Assembly (NCBI GenBank): GCA_041752395.1
Contig: JBGSWN010000063.1
Span: forward strand, 1 to 64,000
DNA length: 64,000 nt
Direction of reading: 5' to 3'
Origin: UBA6168 sp041752395
Lineage (GTDB): Bacteria > Bacteroidota > Bacteroidia > Chitinophagales > Saprospiraceae
The position numbers and the translations under genes are program-made. Positions 1 through 9,500 of the stretch are shown in pieces (positions within the stretch are counted from its first letter, which is position 1; the number at the start of each line of letters is the position of its first letter). The notes under the pieces are model-generated. The model ran no database searches. It saw nothing but the letters and a program-made list of their open reading frames with translations, and was not told the DNA's origin.

Positions 1-53
1 GCGTTTTGGTGGCTTTCGCCGTATTTGTCGAGGAGGAGGTTGATGTTTGACAT
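1..53 (-). CDS. Mpo1-like (DUF962) membrane protein, N-terminal fragment
   Basis: Only the first 17 codons are inside the window; the gene runs leftwards off the edge. They read MSNINLLLDKYGESHQN. The YGESHQN signature near the N terminus is what I recognise from DUF962/Mpo1-like proteins, where it precedes a tryptophan- and histidine-containing membrane segment. Characterised Mpo1 (yeast) is an Fe(II)-dependent dioxygenase that alpha-oxidises 2-hydroxy fatty acids. Whether this copy does so cannot be judged from 17 residues. It lies downstream of and in the same direction as the HMG-CoA lyase gene, separated by 93 bases that hold an inverted repeat. Confidence 0.55.
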   Translation of the reverse strand, partial: MSNINLLLDKYGESHQN

Positions 54-142
54 GTTATTGAGTTATTGGGTCATTGAGATATTGGTTTATTATCAGCGCA
101 CAAAATACCCCAATAACTCAATACCCCAATATCTCAATAACA
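54..142. repeat. imperfect inverted repeat made of TATTGAG/TATTGGG words
   Basis: The left arm, about 54-92, is built of the words TTATTGAG, TTATTGGG, CATTGAG and ATATTGG. The right arm, about 107-142, carries the same words on the other strand (CCCAATAACTCAAT, CCCCAATATCTCAATAAC). The two arms can fold into a long imperfect hairpin with a loop near 93-106. It fills the spacer between the HMG-CoA lyase and the Mpo1-like gene, both on the minus strand. It could act as a processing or termination structure, but there is no clean U-tract. Confidence 0.6.
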
Positions 143-146
143 AATT

Positions 147-1025
147 TCAATGCGGAAAAACTTGCAGCGCTAATGACATCGCAGTTTCAAAAGCAGCCTC
201 GTCCACACCAGTTTCCAAGTTTCGATTTTTGAAAAAATGCACCAAGTTCTCCGTGGGCATATTGCCAGTGAGGTCGTCCTTGGCCATTGGGCAGCCGCCG
301 AAACCTTTGATGGCGCCGTCAAAACGGGAGCAACCGCTCTCCCAAGCAGCCTCGATTTTCTCTTTCCAGTTGTGCGGCTCGGTGTGCAAATGGGCGCCGA
401 TTTCGATGCCCTTGGGTTCGTAGTACGGTATCAGGTTTGAGAAAAGGTACTTGATGCTGGCTGGGTTCGAGACGCCGATGGTATCTGAAAGTTGGAGGAT
501 TCGGATGCCCATATCGGAGAGGCGGTCCACCCATTTTACGACTGTTTCTGCGTTCCAAGGGTCGCCGTAGGGATTGCCAAAGCCCATGCTGATGTACACC
601 ACCATTTCCTTGTTGCTGCGCAAACAAATGGCTTGTATCTCCTCTACCCGCTGCAAGGATTCTTCGATGGTAGCGTTGGTATTACGGATTTGAAAGGTTT
701 CGGAAATGGAAAACGGGTAGCCGAGGTAATTGATTTCGGGGAACTTGGCGGCGTCCTCCGCACCCCGTTGATTGGCAACGATGGCGAGCAGTTTGGTGTT
801 GGTTGCTGATAAATCAAGTTGTCCCAAAACCTCCGCTGTGTCCCGCATCTGTGGGATGGCTTTCGGGGAAACAAAACTGCCGCAATCGAGGGTATCAAAG
901 CCAACTTTCAGCAATTGGTTGATGTAAGCCGACTTGGTCTCCGTCGGGATAAATTCCTTTAGCCCCTGCATGGCGTCACGGGGGCATTCGATGAGTTTTA
1001 TTTTGGTGGGTTGTGGGTGTGACAT
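147..1025 (-). CDS. Hydroxymethylglutaryl-CoA lyase
   Basis: 292 aa, the normal length for HMG-CoA lyase, a cytosolic TIM-barrel enzyme that splits HMG-CoA into acetoacetate and acetyl-CoA in leucine catabolism and ketone-body metabolism. Catalytic features of the DRE-TIM family are visible: the Arg-Asp pair in ECPRDAMQG near the N terminus, the His-x-His metal ligands in GAHLHTEP, and a GGCP motif with the catalytic Cys followed by the conserved Asn and Glu in GNMPTEN. Pyruvate carboxylase or isopropylmalate synthase would be far longer, so HMG-CoA lyase is the best reading. A Bacteroidota -7-like TATTTTTG (1037-1030 on the minus strand) sits directly before the ATG, so the transcript would have almost no leader. 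Confidence 0.88.
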   Translation of the reverse strand: MSHPQPTKIKLIECPRDAMQGLKEFIPTETKSAYINQLLKVGFDTLDCGSFVSPKAIPQMRDTAEVLGQLDLSATNTKLLAIVANQRGAEDAAKFPEINYLGYPFSISETFQIRNTNATIEESLQRVEEIQAICLRSNKEMVVYISMGFGNPYGDPWNAETVVKWVDRLSDMGIRILQLSDTIGVSNPASIKYLFSNLIPYYEPKGIEIGAHLHTEPHNWKEKIEAAWESGCSRFDGAIKGFGGCPMAKDDLTGNMPTENLVHFFKNRNLETGVDEAAFETAMSLALQVFPH

Positions 1026-1097
1026 GGGGCAAAAATAACGGTTTTTGCCAAATGATTTTATCTAAGACGACGGCTAGAATTTCTTTTACCCTTGGCC

Positions 1098-1131
1098 AAA
1101 AAAAAGCACCCTGAATAATCAGGATGCTTTT
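1098..1131 (-). terminator. Rho-independent terminator of the lipocalin-like gene
   Basis: On the minus strand a stem AAAAGCATCCTGA / TCAGGGTGCTTTT with a short AT loop runs into a T-tract. It lies about 25 bases after the stop of the lipoprotein gene at 1155. Confidence 0.8.
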
Positions 1132-1154
1132 CTCTAGTCAAACGTTGATAGGTA

Positions 1155-1586
1155 TCAATGCTTGAAAGTCGTTTCTTGTAAACCTAAGAAATCTATCCTT
1201 AACACCAATTCGGATTTTGTTAAGGACACGATATCAAACGCTAAAGAAAAACCAGATTCTTCAATAGTCAATTTCTTCTCATCAGAAGACAAAGTCCATG
1301 TACCTGAACCTTCGTTTGGAGAAGATGGGTCACATACGTTAGCGCCATCATTGTAAGTATATTTGCCATCATCAGTGAAATTAGTGGCATCATCTTTTTC
1401 ACAAGCATCAATGCTGGATTCATCGGCCGTCAATTCACCATCGCCATTGTCATCGCTGCGATAGTCTGTCTGAATCCAAGTGTCGCTGGTCAATAAATCC
1501 TTGGCAGTTTCCTTGTCATCCTTTTTACAGGAAGCTAGGGCGAGCAAAGAAAATACAAGTAGTGAAGAAATCTTAAGAATTTTCAT
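1155..1586 (-). CDS. Lipocalin-like lipoprotein
   Basis: 143 aa. The N terminus is a lipoprotein signal: a hydrophobic stretch, then LALASC with Cys at residue 20, followed by KKDDKE, a charged spacer typical of exported Bacteroidota lipoproteins. The rest fits the lipocalin-like family common in this phylum: LLTSDTWIQT at the start of the barrel, an acidic DDNGDGELTADE stretch that resembles a calcium-binding loop, and regularly spaced strands (GKYTYNDG, GSGTWTLSSDEKKLTI, ELVLRIDF). A ligand cannot be predicted. It is a monocistronic minus-strand gene with its own terminator. Confidence 0.75.
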   Translation of the reverse strand: MKILKISSLLVFSLLALASCKKDDKETAKDLLTSDTWIQTDYRSDDNGDGELTADESSIDACEKDDATNFTDDGKYTYNDGANVCDPSSPNEGSGTWTLSSDEKKLTIEESGFSLAFDIVSLTKSELVLRIDFLGLQETTFKH

Positions 1587-1963
1587 TTTAAAAAATTTAG
1601 TTTAGTGAAAAAAGGTTTTCGGTTCAAAGGTCGTAAAAGGTTTTGAAATAAAGATTTGAAATCAGTTGGCTGAAGATGCCAAGTCTTGCAGCATCCGTAA
1701 AGCTAAAAACTATTTATTGTCATTGTGGAACGCTGCCAAACAACCTGATTTAATAGCTTGAAAAATAGGGTTTAAATTTTTTACGCGCACTAGGGATGTT
1801 ATTTGTGGTTAATGGTTGATGATGTTACCTCCTAATTTCTTATTTGGCCTTCTAGAGACATTCTATTAGGGTTATTTTGGTGACTTAGCTAGAAAAAGTT
1901 TATTGTAACTTTGTCCAAATGCGCTTGAACAATGCGTCGCAAAAACCTTTATCTTCAAAAAGC
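1587..1963. other. AT-rich intergenic region between divergent genes, with one -7-like box
   Basis: No ORF or structured RNA is apparent. A Bacteroidota -7 element TAACTTTG is at 1906-1913 (plus strand). An upstream TTG at 1877-1879 is spaced a little too far for a textbook -33 box. The TSS implied by this element, about 1918-1920, would place the first in-frame ATG (1919) at or before the transcript start. That favours the ATG at 1964 for the DUF2254 gene. Confidence 0.5.
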
Positions 1964-3280
1964 ATGAACAAGCTACGAGTAATATTAGGGGATTTAAAAT
2001 CAAGTTTTTGGTTTATCCCAATCTTTATAGTTGCTTTAGCGGTTGTGGCTGCTGTAAGCTTGATTTACTTGGATAATATTAACCATTTCCAGCCAGAAGG
2101 CATCATCCAGTATATTTTCACTGGTAGTGCGAACTCTGCCCGAAGTGTGCTCTCCACGATTTCTGGGGCCATGATTGGGGTGGCGGGTACAGTGTTTTCC
2201 ATCACCTTGGTGGCGCTGACTTTAGCATCTTCGCAGTTTGGCCCTAGGCTTTTGCGAAATTTCATGCACGAGCGGATTAATCAAGTGGTGCTTGGCACTT
2301 ACATCGCTACTTATGTTTATTGCTTGGTGGTGCTCAACACCGTCAAGGACAATGATTCGATACAATTCGTACCTGTCCTGTCGGTGTTTGTTGCCATCAT
2401 GGCTGCTATCGCAAATATTATTTTGTTGATTATTTTCATCCACCATATTGCCATCAGTATTCAGGCTGACAAGGTGATTTCTGACATCAACGATTCGCTT
2501 TTCAAAAGTTTTAAGACGCTATTTCCAGACGATGACAAAGGGACGTCAGTGGAGAAATCTACACCAGATTTTGATTTAATTAAGCGCAATTATCTCAATA
2601 AAAAAACGGTGCTTGCTCCCAAAAGTGGCTACTTGCAATTGATAGATATTGATGCAGTCTTGAAATTAGCCACAGAACAACATCAATTGATTTTCCTTCA
2701 TTTCAAACCGGGAGAATATATCGTGGAGGGGATTGAAATTGCAGCAATATATTTTAATGAAAAAATGGTGGATGGTGCGGTAGAAAAACTGCAATCTATT
2801 TATGTGATTGGGAAGGTGCGAACCCCCATGCAGGACGCAGAATATTCCATTCATCAAATGGTGGAAATAGCAGCCAGAGCACTTTCTCCAGGCATCAACG
2901 ACCCTTATACGGCAATGGCTTGTATTGATAATTTGACATCAACTTTATGCTATTTAACCAAGGTCAATTTCCCTTTGAAATACCGCTATGACGAGGCGGG
3001 CGAACTGCGGGTTGTAACAGATGTGCTCACCTATGAAGGGATGATTAATGCTGCTTTCAATAAAATAAGGCAATATGCAAGCGGAAGCCCTGCGGTGGTG
3101 ATAAGGTTAATGGAAGCACTCGCAACTATTCATACATTCGCCCAAAACAAAGCACAATATAATATCGTCCAAAAACATGCAGAAATGGTTTTACGGTTAG
3201 GGGAAAGGTCATTTAATGAAGATAATGATTTGGAGGATTTAAAAGAACGAAGTCGTTTGGTTATACCACAAAAGCCGTAA
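1964..3280 (+). CDS. DUF2254 family membrane protein
   Basis: 438 aa from the preferred ATG at 1964 (MNKLRVILG). An upstream ATG at 1919 would add 15 polar residues but sits on the predicted transcription start. Four N-terminal membrane segments are visible: FWFIPIFIVALAVVAA; SGAMIGVAGTVFSITLVAL; VVLGTYIATYVYCLVVL; and VFVAIMAAIANIILLIIF. The stretch SGAMIGVAGTVFSITLVALT followed by LASSQFGPRLLRNF is the hallmark of DUF2254. The C-terminal half is soluble and contains the conserved ALSPGINDPYTA motif. The family has no assigned biochemical role. The gene stands alone, divergent from the lipocalin-like gene. Confidence 0.85.
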   Translation: MNKLRVILGDLKSSFWFIPIFIVALAVVAAVSLIYLDNINHFQPEGIIQYIFTGSANSARSVLSTISGAMIGVAGTVFSITLVALTLASSQFGPRLLRNFMHERINQVVLGTYIATYVYCLVVLNTVKDNDSIQFVPVLSVFVAIMAAIANIILLIIFIHHIAISIQADKVISDINDSLFKSFKTLFPDDDKGTSVEKSTPDFDLIKRNYLNKKTVLAPKSGYLQLIDIDAVLKLATEQHQLIFLHFKPGEYIVEGIEIAAIYFNEKMVDGAVEKLQSIYVIGKVRTPMQDAEYSIHQMVEIAARALSPGINDPYTAMACIDNLTSTLCYLTKVNFPLKYRYDEAGELRVVTDVLTYEGMINAAFNKIRQYASGSPAVVIRLMEALATIHTFAQNKAQYNIVQKHAEMVLRLGERSFNEDNDLEDLKERSRLVIPQKP

Positions 3281-3311
3281 TCCGATATTGATATGCATCC
3301 TTTATCTCGGA

Positions 3312-3704
3312 TTATTTTGTTGGCTCAATTAAGTCCCAAAGATTCCCGTACAAGTCCACAAATACGGCCACCGTGCCGTACGCTTCCGCTGATGGTGGTC
3401 GAACGATTTGAATATTTTGCGCCAGCAAATTATCGTAATCCCACTGAAAATTATCGGTGTATAAAAACAGGAAAACCCGCCCACCAGTTTGGTTGCCAAT
3501 CCGAGAAACCTGCTCCTCCCCCACTGCCCTCGCCAACAACAATTGGCAACTACCTTCTCCCGGCGGTGCGACAACCACCCAGCGTTTTGTCGGGGAGAGT
3601 TGGGTATCTTCCACCAGCTTGAAATGGAGTTTTTCGGTGTAAAAGGCAATGGCCTCGTCGTAGTCTTTGACCACCAAGGCAATATGTGCGATGTGTTGAT
3701 TCAA
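3312..3704 (-). CDS. VOC (glyoxalase/bleomycin-resistance) superfamily protein
   Basis: 130 aa, one VOC module pair. It starts HIALVVKDYDEAIAFYTEKL, the classic first beta-alpha-beta unit with a possible metal-ligand His. The second half (GGRVFLFLYTDNFQWDYDNL, then VAVFVDLYGNLWDLIEP) matches the second unit and ends with the conserved D-x-x-GN-x-W-D-L-I-E, where the Glu is usually a metal ligand. The substrate is not predictable; small VOC proteins of this type include glyoxalases, dioxygenases and resistance proteins. It is convergent with the DUF2254 gene and divergent from the small membrane protein. Confidence 0.85.
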   Translation of the reverse strand: MNQHIAHIALVVKDYDEAIAFYTEKLHFKLVEDTQLSPTKRWVVVAPPGEGSCQLLLARAVGEEQVSRIGNQTGGRVFLFLYTDNFQWDYDNLLAQNIQIVRPPSAEAYGTVAVFVDLYGNLWDLIEPTK

Positions 3705-3739
3705 CTTTTATTCGTTTTTCAAGTTTTCGTTGTTCAAAA

Positions 3740-3767
3740 TTGGTTTCACCAAACCTAACTACATTTG
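3740..3767 (+). promoter_or_regulatory. Bacteroidota sigma-A promoter TTG-N17-TACATTTG
   Basis: TTG at 3740-3742, a 17-base spacer and a perfect TAnnTTTG box (TACATTTG, 3760-3767) followed by CCCC. It lies 19 bases upstream of the ATG at 3787, which fixes the start of the small membrane protein and excludes the longer reading from 3730. Confidence 0.75.
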
Positions 3768-3786
3768 CCCCACAAAAAAAGCAATC

Positions 3787-3999
3787 ATGAAAAAAGCAGC
3801 TTGGATTACCACCGGATTTTTACTTTTTATTTTTGGCTTTTCTGCCTTAGTGCTCAGTTTGGTAGGGGTAAAAATTAGCTTTCTCGTTTGGCTCGACTAT
3901 CCAGGTGCCCTGTTTGGTTTTTTGGCGAAGATATTCATGATAATTGCTGGCATCATCGTGGTTTATTTGTCTGTATCTGACTGGAAAGCCGAAGATTGA
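3787..3999 (+). CDS. Small two-helix membrane protein
   Basis: 70 aa, start chosen from the promoter placement. Two hydrophobic segments (TTGFLLFIFGFSALVLSLVG and AKIFMIIAGIIVVYLSV) flank a short loop with an aromatic FLVWLDYPG. It resembles small uncharacterised inner-membrane proteins that are widespread in Bacteroidota. I do not recognise a named family. The gene ends 15 bases before the converging DUF5686 gene. Confidence 0.7.
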   Translation: MKKAAWITTGFLLFIFGFSALVLSLVGVKISFLVWLDYPGALFGFLAKIFMIIAGIIVVYLSVSDWKAED

Positions 4000-4013
4000 G
4001 GATTTTGGATTCC

Positions 4014-6500
4014 TTAAAGTTGCAGTTCACTTAGCGGCAATGAAATGCCGACCACGTAACCAATCCCTTGGTACTTTCCGTGTTGAAGTGCGGTGACTAC
4101 ATCGAACCTCAACAACCGCCCAAAGCCTATGCCATCAAAGCCGAGTGAAAATTCAGCGTAGTCCTTTTCTTTTGAGGTATAAAGCAGATTAGCGCCAGCG
4201 ACCAAGTTCCAACCCAGTTTTTTTAAGCCTGGAATTTTATCGGTCAACAAGCCTTTAAAATCATGCTCCCAATGGCCTTCTACCCAGGATTTACTGGTAC
4301 TGTAGGCATAATATGGCAACATTTTAAAGGCGTACATATAATAGTCTTTGTTGCCAAAATGGGTCTCGTTCCCCATGAAATGCCGATAATCTTGAAATGC
4401 TAACTTCTTGTTGTTCACAAAACTGCCAGCTTCCAACCTGAACCGCATTACCCCAGCAATGCCAAGGGTTATATCGCTTTTGGAGATAGCAATTGAAAGT
4501 CGGTCATAGTCCACGTCGCTGCCAAATGTGGAAATCCCTTTTCGGTAGTGCAGCCAAATATCTGGGAAGTCACTGCCAATCACGATTTTCCGGTTCGGGT
4601 AATCAATATACTCCTGTCCGGGACGAAGGCGAATGCTGACGCCAGCTGCCATGGCCTGAGTTTGCGCCAGCGACATTTCATCCAAATGGTCATTGACAGG
4701 AACATTGGGCTGAAAATCCCGCTTGGTTTTGTAAAAAAGGCTAAAATCAGTGCGGTTTTCCAATGGTGAGCGGTCACTCCACTGCAAGAAAGTATAGCCC
4801 AAAACCCCATTCGTCAGCTCTTGTTGGTACTCCGCCTTTCCATATTTTTTATCGTAAAAACGGGCGTAATTCTGCCGGAGAAGCAAGGCATGAAACGTGT
4901 TGTAAAGTGGTGTAATCGGCTCCAATTCATTGAATTGCACGACATCCCGACCACCTGAGAGCCTAAACTGGGCGTATTTCTTCGCATTGAAACGGTAGGT
5001 AAAATCTCCTGATGCCCTCGTTTTTTTATCTGCTAAACCATAGGAAATGCGTCCGCCCGTCTTGAGCATTCTTCCTCGGTCTTTGTCCAAGTATTTGGTG
5101 AAATTCAGGCCGAGGCTGAGTTTCACGCCCTGCACGAGATTGTACTGAAAACTATTGATGGGCGTTTCGAGCGTAATGGACTTACGCTTCCAAGAATTCT
5201 GAAAAGTGTAGCCAAAAAGCAGGTCGCCCCATTCGGGTTTATTTTCTTTCTGGTCAATGGAATCCATATAGGGCTTGGACTCCCGCAACACTTGGATACT
5301 GTCTTTTTTGACGTAATCCACCGTTTCTTCCTCGGTGAGCGGCACTGGGCGAGTTTCGCTCCAATAGGCGGTGTCCTTGTCGTTGGCGCCCTCGTTCACC
5401 TTCATAATTTCATTGGTAAAAAACTTGTCCGAAAGGTTGGGAGCTAGGTCGTAGTTGCGGTAAATGGCCGTGAAGCTGCCGCCAATTTTAAACCCAAAAA
5501 AACCGCCCTGAACGGAAAAAGTCTGCGAGAACATGCGCCAAACATCAGGTTTTGCTACGGGTACGAAGTTCTGGCGAATGCGAAGGGTGTCAAACAAGGG
5601 AATCTGCGCAGAAAGCCCCGTTGTGAAAAGGTCGGCACTCTGGATGTTCCAACTATCGCTGACGATGTAGATGAAGCCTCGAAAAACGGGGTCGGAAGTG
5701 TTTTTTGGCAGCACGGCGATTTTGTTGACGAGCCGCCCGCCCTCGTCAACGAAGGCACCTTCGAGCCGGTACTTGTAGTGGTTCATGGCATTGTCGGCGA
5801 TGGGCGAAACGACATTGCGACCAAACGCTGAGTAGTTTTTATACAAATCCACGTTGAAATCCTGGGCGCTGTTGTAGCTGAAGCCTTGGCTGTTGCCGCT
5901 CACCTTGCTCGATTCCATGATTTCCTTCTGCTTGTCAGGCTGCTTGAAATAGAGTTTTGAGACGGATTCTGAAAGATAAACGATACCTTGACCCGTGGTG
6001 TCAAGGTTACCGCCGAGGTCGCCGACGTCCTTTCCAAGTATTTGCTTTGGGGCTTCCAGCACTTTCACATTGCCTTTGATATACACTTCGCAAGTGAAGG
6101 ATTCGACTTGTTTTCGGTAAAAATCACGCCTTTCAATCGCCTTGCGAATAATGGGATATGCGGGGTCTTCGGCGTTGGCCTTCACTTCCACACCCGCCAA
6201 CTCGATGGCTTCTTCCGCCAATTTCACGTCCAAATTGATGGGCTTATCCGCAATTTTCACAGATTCAATGCGCTGCTTGTAGCCAATGGATTGGAACACC
6301 AATAGGTAATTGCCTTTCTCTAAATTAATCGAATAACTGCCTTTGAAGTTGGAAGTCGTGCCGTTTGTAGTGCCCTGGACATAGATGGAAACGAAAGGCA
6401 ACGGCTCGCCCTTTTCATCGGTCACCATGCCACGGACTTGCGCAAAGGCAGTTATTGCGCAAGCAAAAAGAAAACAACAAAGCAGGATGCTTTTGGTCAT
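4014..6500 (-). CDS. DUF5686 / carboxypeptidase-regulatory-like outer-membrane protein
   Basis: 828 aa. A signal peptide (MTKSILLCCFLFACAITAFA, cleaved before QVRG) is followed at about residues 22-105 by a CarboxypepD_reg-like beta-sandwich (GMVTDEKGEPLPFVSIYVQG, FKGSYSINLEKGNYLLVFQ). This is the domain that precedes many TonB-dependent receptors, but no plug/receptor signature follows. The remainder matches the DUF5686 family: YPIIRKAIERRDFYRKQVESF after the sandwich, then a long run of amphipathic strands and a C-terminal region ending LSELQL, consistent with an outer-membrane barrel. The function is unknown. It lies downstream of the AsmA-like gene, separated by a terminator. Confidence 0.85.
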   Translation of the reverse strand: MTKSILLCCFLFACAITAFAQVRGMVTDEKGEPLPFVSIYVQGTTNGTTSNFKGSYSINLEKGNYLLVFQSIGYKQRIESVKIADKPINLDVKLAEEAIELAGVEVKANAEDPAYPIIRKAIERRDFYRKQVESFTCEVYIKGNVKVLEAPKQILGKDVGDLGGNLDTTGQGIVYLSESVSKLYFKQPDKQKEIMESSKVSGNSQGFSYNSAQDFNVDLYKNYSAFGRNVVSPIADNAMNHYKYRLEGAFVDEGGRLVNKIAVLPKNTSDPVFRGFIYIVSDSWNIQSADLFTTGLSAQIPLFDTLRIRQNFVPVAKPDVWRMFSQTFSVQGGFFGFKIGGSFTAIYRNYDLAPNLSDKFFTNEIMKVNEGANDKDTAYWSETRPVPLTEEETVDYVKKDSIQVLRESKPYMDSIDQKENKPEWGDLLFGYTFQNSWKRKSITLETPINSFQYNLVQGVKLSLGLNFTKYLDKDRGRMLKTGGRISYGLADKKTRASGDFTYRFNAKKYAQFRLSGGRDVVQFNELEPITPLYNTFHALLLRQNYARFYDKKYGKAEYQQELTNGVLGYTFLQWSDRSPLENRTDFSLFYKTKRDFQPNVPVNDHLDEMSLAQTQAMAAGVSIRLRPGQEYIDYPNRKIVIGSDFPDIWLHYRKGISTFGSDVDYDRLSIAISKSDITLGIAGVMRFRLEAGSFVNNKKLAFQDYRHFMGNETHFGNKDYYMYAFKMLPYYAYSTSKSWVEGHWEHDFKGLLTDKIPGLKKLGWNLVAGANLLYTSKEKDYAEFSLGFDGIGFGRLLRFDVVTALQHGKYQGIGYVVGISLPLSELQL

Positions 6501-6515
6501 ACAGGATTTTTACGG

Positions 6516-6557
6516 AAAAAAAAGTGACCGAACGATATTGAACTGTCCGGTCACTTT
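6516..6557 (-). terminator. Rho-independent terminator after the AsmA-like gene
   Basis: A minus-strand hairpin AAAGTGACCGG ... CGGTCACTTT is followed by a run of eight T. It lies between the AsmA-like stop (6585) and the DUF5686 start (6500), so the two genes are probably transcribed separately. Confidence 0.8.
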
Positions 6558-6584
6558 CGACTTTGGTATAGCAAAAAAGGGGTT

Positions 6585-9500
6585 TTAACCTCCTCCTCCT
6601 TTTTTCTTTTTAAACGGATTTGCTTCTTCCAACTTCTTTTTAGCCTCATCTCCAAGTTTGTCTTTCGCCTTTTTGGCAGCTTCATCCGCCGCTTTTTTGG
6701 CTTCATCATCGAGGCGTTTCTTTAGTTCAGCTTCCGCTTTTTTCTTGGCCTCGTCCGTTAGTTTAGCAACTTCAGCCTTCGCCTTTTCTTCCAATTTTTT
6801 CCGCTCTGCTTCCGCACGGGCCTCCGCCTCGGCTTTGGCTTTGTCAAATTGGGCTTGCGCTTCTTCTTTCACTTTATCCACCACGGCATCTTTTACGGAC
6901 TGTGCTTCCCCTTCAGAGCCAAGCAGCTTGAAACTGGTTTTTGGCTTGTCCAATGTTCCACCGATGTTGATTTGCACATTGATAAACTCACCCGCATTCA
7001 CGTTCAATCCAAGTTTCGAGGCTTCTCCGCTGAGGAAATCTAGGCCAGAATTTGCGGCAGCACCCAAAGGGTTTTTGCCGATTTTAGAGCGGGGAATCTT
7101 GGCGACGATGTGATAATCCATGTCGCCCTCCAGCTTGTGAGAGCCGCCAATGGTCATGTCTATGCCATCATAGCTCTGCTTGAAATCGGCCAGCTGCACG
7201 GCACCGTCCTTCACGGTGAACCAGTTTTTGGAGTTTTTGATGTTCAATTTTTTGAAGGCATCCACGTTCAGCTTGTCGCCGATTTGCTGCAAAGGCGCTG
7301 CACCTGTGATGGTTCCATTCAGCGTTTCGAGCAAACCAGCCGCTGCCAGCGTCGCTAAATCTGGCATCAAATCCTTCTTCAAATCGCTGCTCATTGTCAG
7401 CTCGGTATTGAATTTGCCCTGCAAAAACTTACCGATAGGAGCAATTGCCTGAAAGGTGTTGAACTTCGCAAACGACTCCTGGAAATCCATGTTTTTCAGC
7501 TTCATCGCCAAGTCGAATTTTGGCTTTTCATGGTTGACCGTGTTGTAACCACCCGTTAATCCAATATTGCCGCCGAGCGTGTTGCCGTTCAGGTTATCGA
7601 AACGGACTTCTTGGTTTCTCACCACCAAGGCACCCTTCACATTCTTCAGTTCCATGTCGTCGTAAAGCACGGTTCCCATTTCTGCATTCACGACCATGTC
7701 TATGTTTTCGGGCACCAAAATCGGCTCGGTGGCCTCCATTGGTTCGGAGGTGGTCGGGGCTGCAGTTTCAGCCGTCATGAACTGGTTGAGGTTCATGTAT
7801 TTGGAGCGGAGTGCGAGCTGCCCACCTAGTTTTTCATTGCTGAACAGGTAGTTCCAAACATTTGTCAGCACGCCAGAAGCGGAAAAGTCGCTCTCGCCCA
7901 GTTTTCCACTCAGTTGGCTCACGGTCAGCTTACTCGGCATGAAATTGCCCTTCGCCACGAAGTTTTCTATTTTATAAACATCGTAGTCCACCTTTCCAAC
8001 TTGGGCATCCATCGTAAAATCGAAACGGTTGAAAACTTCTTCATCTGCCGCTGGAGCAGCGGAAGCTGACGCTGGGGTGGCGTTCGGGTCTTCCGTCATC
8101 CATTCGTCGGCGTTGAAATAATTGGAGCGAACAGTAAGACTTCCCTTCATGGTTTTATCTGGCGAAAAATAGGCGAGCAAGTTGTCAATCCTGCCGCTAC
8201 CGCTAAGGTCGCTTTTGCCCAATTTCATCTCAAAACTTGGCAAGTTGACGTACTGCGGCGTGAAGTCCATCTGCATGGCGCTGATGTTCACGGTTGGCGT
8301 TCCATCGGCCACATAATTCATGTTTTTGATTGAAGCATTGCCGCTCATGTCCACGTTGGCGTAGTCACCTTTGTCAATGGTGGACATTTTGGTTTTCACC
8401 GCAATATCTGAGTTGATAATGCCGCTGAGGGATTTAACCCCCTCCATCGGGAAAGCCTTTGAAAGCTCCGTCAAGTCAATCACACCTTTTATTTTGGTGT
8501 CAATGTCTGGGTCGGACATCGGCGTGCGCAACTTGAAATAACCTTCCAGTGGATTGGTGCCGATTTTCAGACTGAATTTTGACACATCCACCAGCATCTG
8601 GTCGAGGTTGCTGCCGGGGCTGTTCACTTTTACTTTGGTGTTGATATTGGAAATGCCGAGCGGCAGGTCTGGGTATTTCACATCGGCGTTGTTCACCTCG
8701 AGGTTGATATTGAAGGCGGGATAAGCCTCCGGTTTAGCGCTGTATTTGCCCTTCACCATGCCATCCAGCTTGAATGTACCGCTGGCTTTTACGTTATCGT
8801 AACCAGCCGTGTAGGCATTAGGAATCATGGAAAGCAAGGACTTGAAATCGCTTTGCGGCGCACTAAAAGTCAAATCCATGTCAATATCCTCGCCGGGCAT
8901 GGCCAACCAGCCGTCTGCTTTTAACTGCAAATCATTGATTCTCAGGTCGTTCTCTTTCAGAGTGTATTTGGAATTGGGCATGTCAATATTGAAGCCAGCA
9001 TCGAGTTTCACCTTTGCTTTTTTCAAGTACCCCACCCCACCCGATTCGGCAGTCATTTCACCGATGGAAGTCTTTGTGGTCAAATCAAAAACGTCTTGTG
9101 TGAAGTCGCCTTCGCCGCTGTGATTGAAGTCGGTGAGCTTCAGATAAGTGCCACCTTGGCGGTCATCATAGGTGATATTACCGCCGTTGATGGCGTATTC
9201 TTGGAGCTTGATTTGGAAGGCCGTTGCCGTTGTGGTCGTATCAGTGCTTGGCTTCGCAATGTCGTAGTTCGCCTTCCCGTTTGACAGCACGATGACGTTG
9301 ATTTCTGGCTTATCGAGGGTCACGGATTTGATTTCGAGCGGTACTTTGCCAAAATTATATGCCGACCAAAAGTCAACCGTGATGCTGAAGGACTCACCGG
9401 CCGCCAGTTTTACCCCTTCAAAATCCTCAATTCCCGTGACGGAATAATCGTTCAAGCCAATGCTGACACTGGGGAAACTGCGGAGCAACGAAATGTCCAC

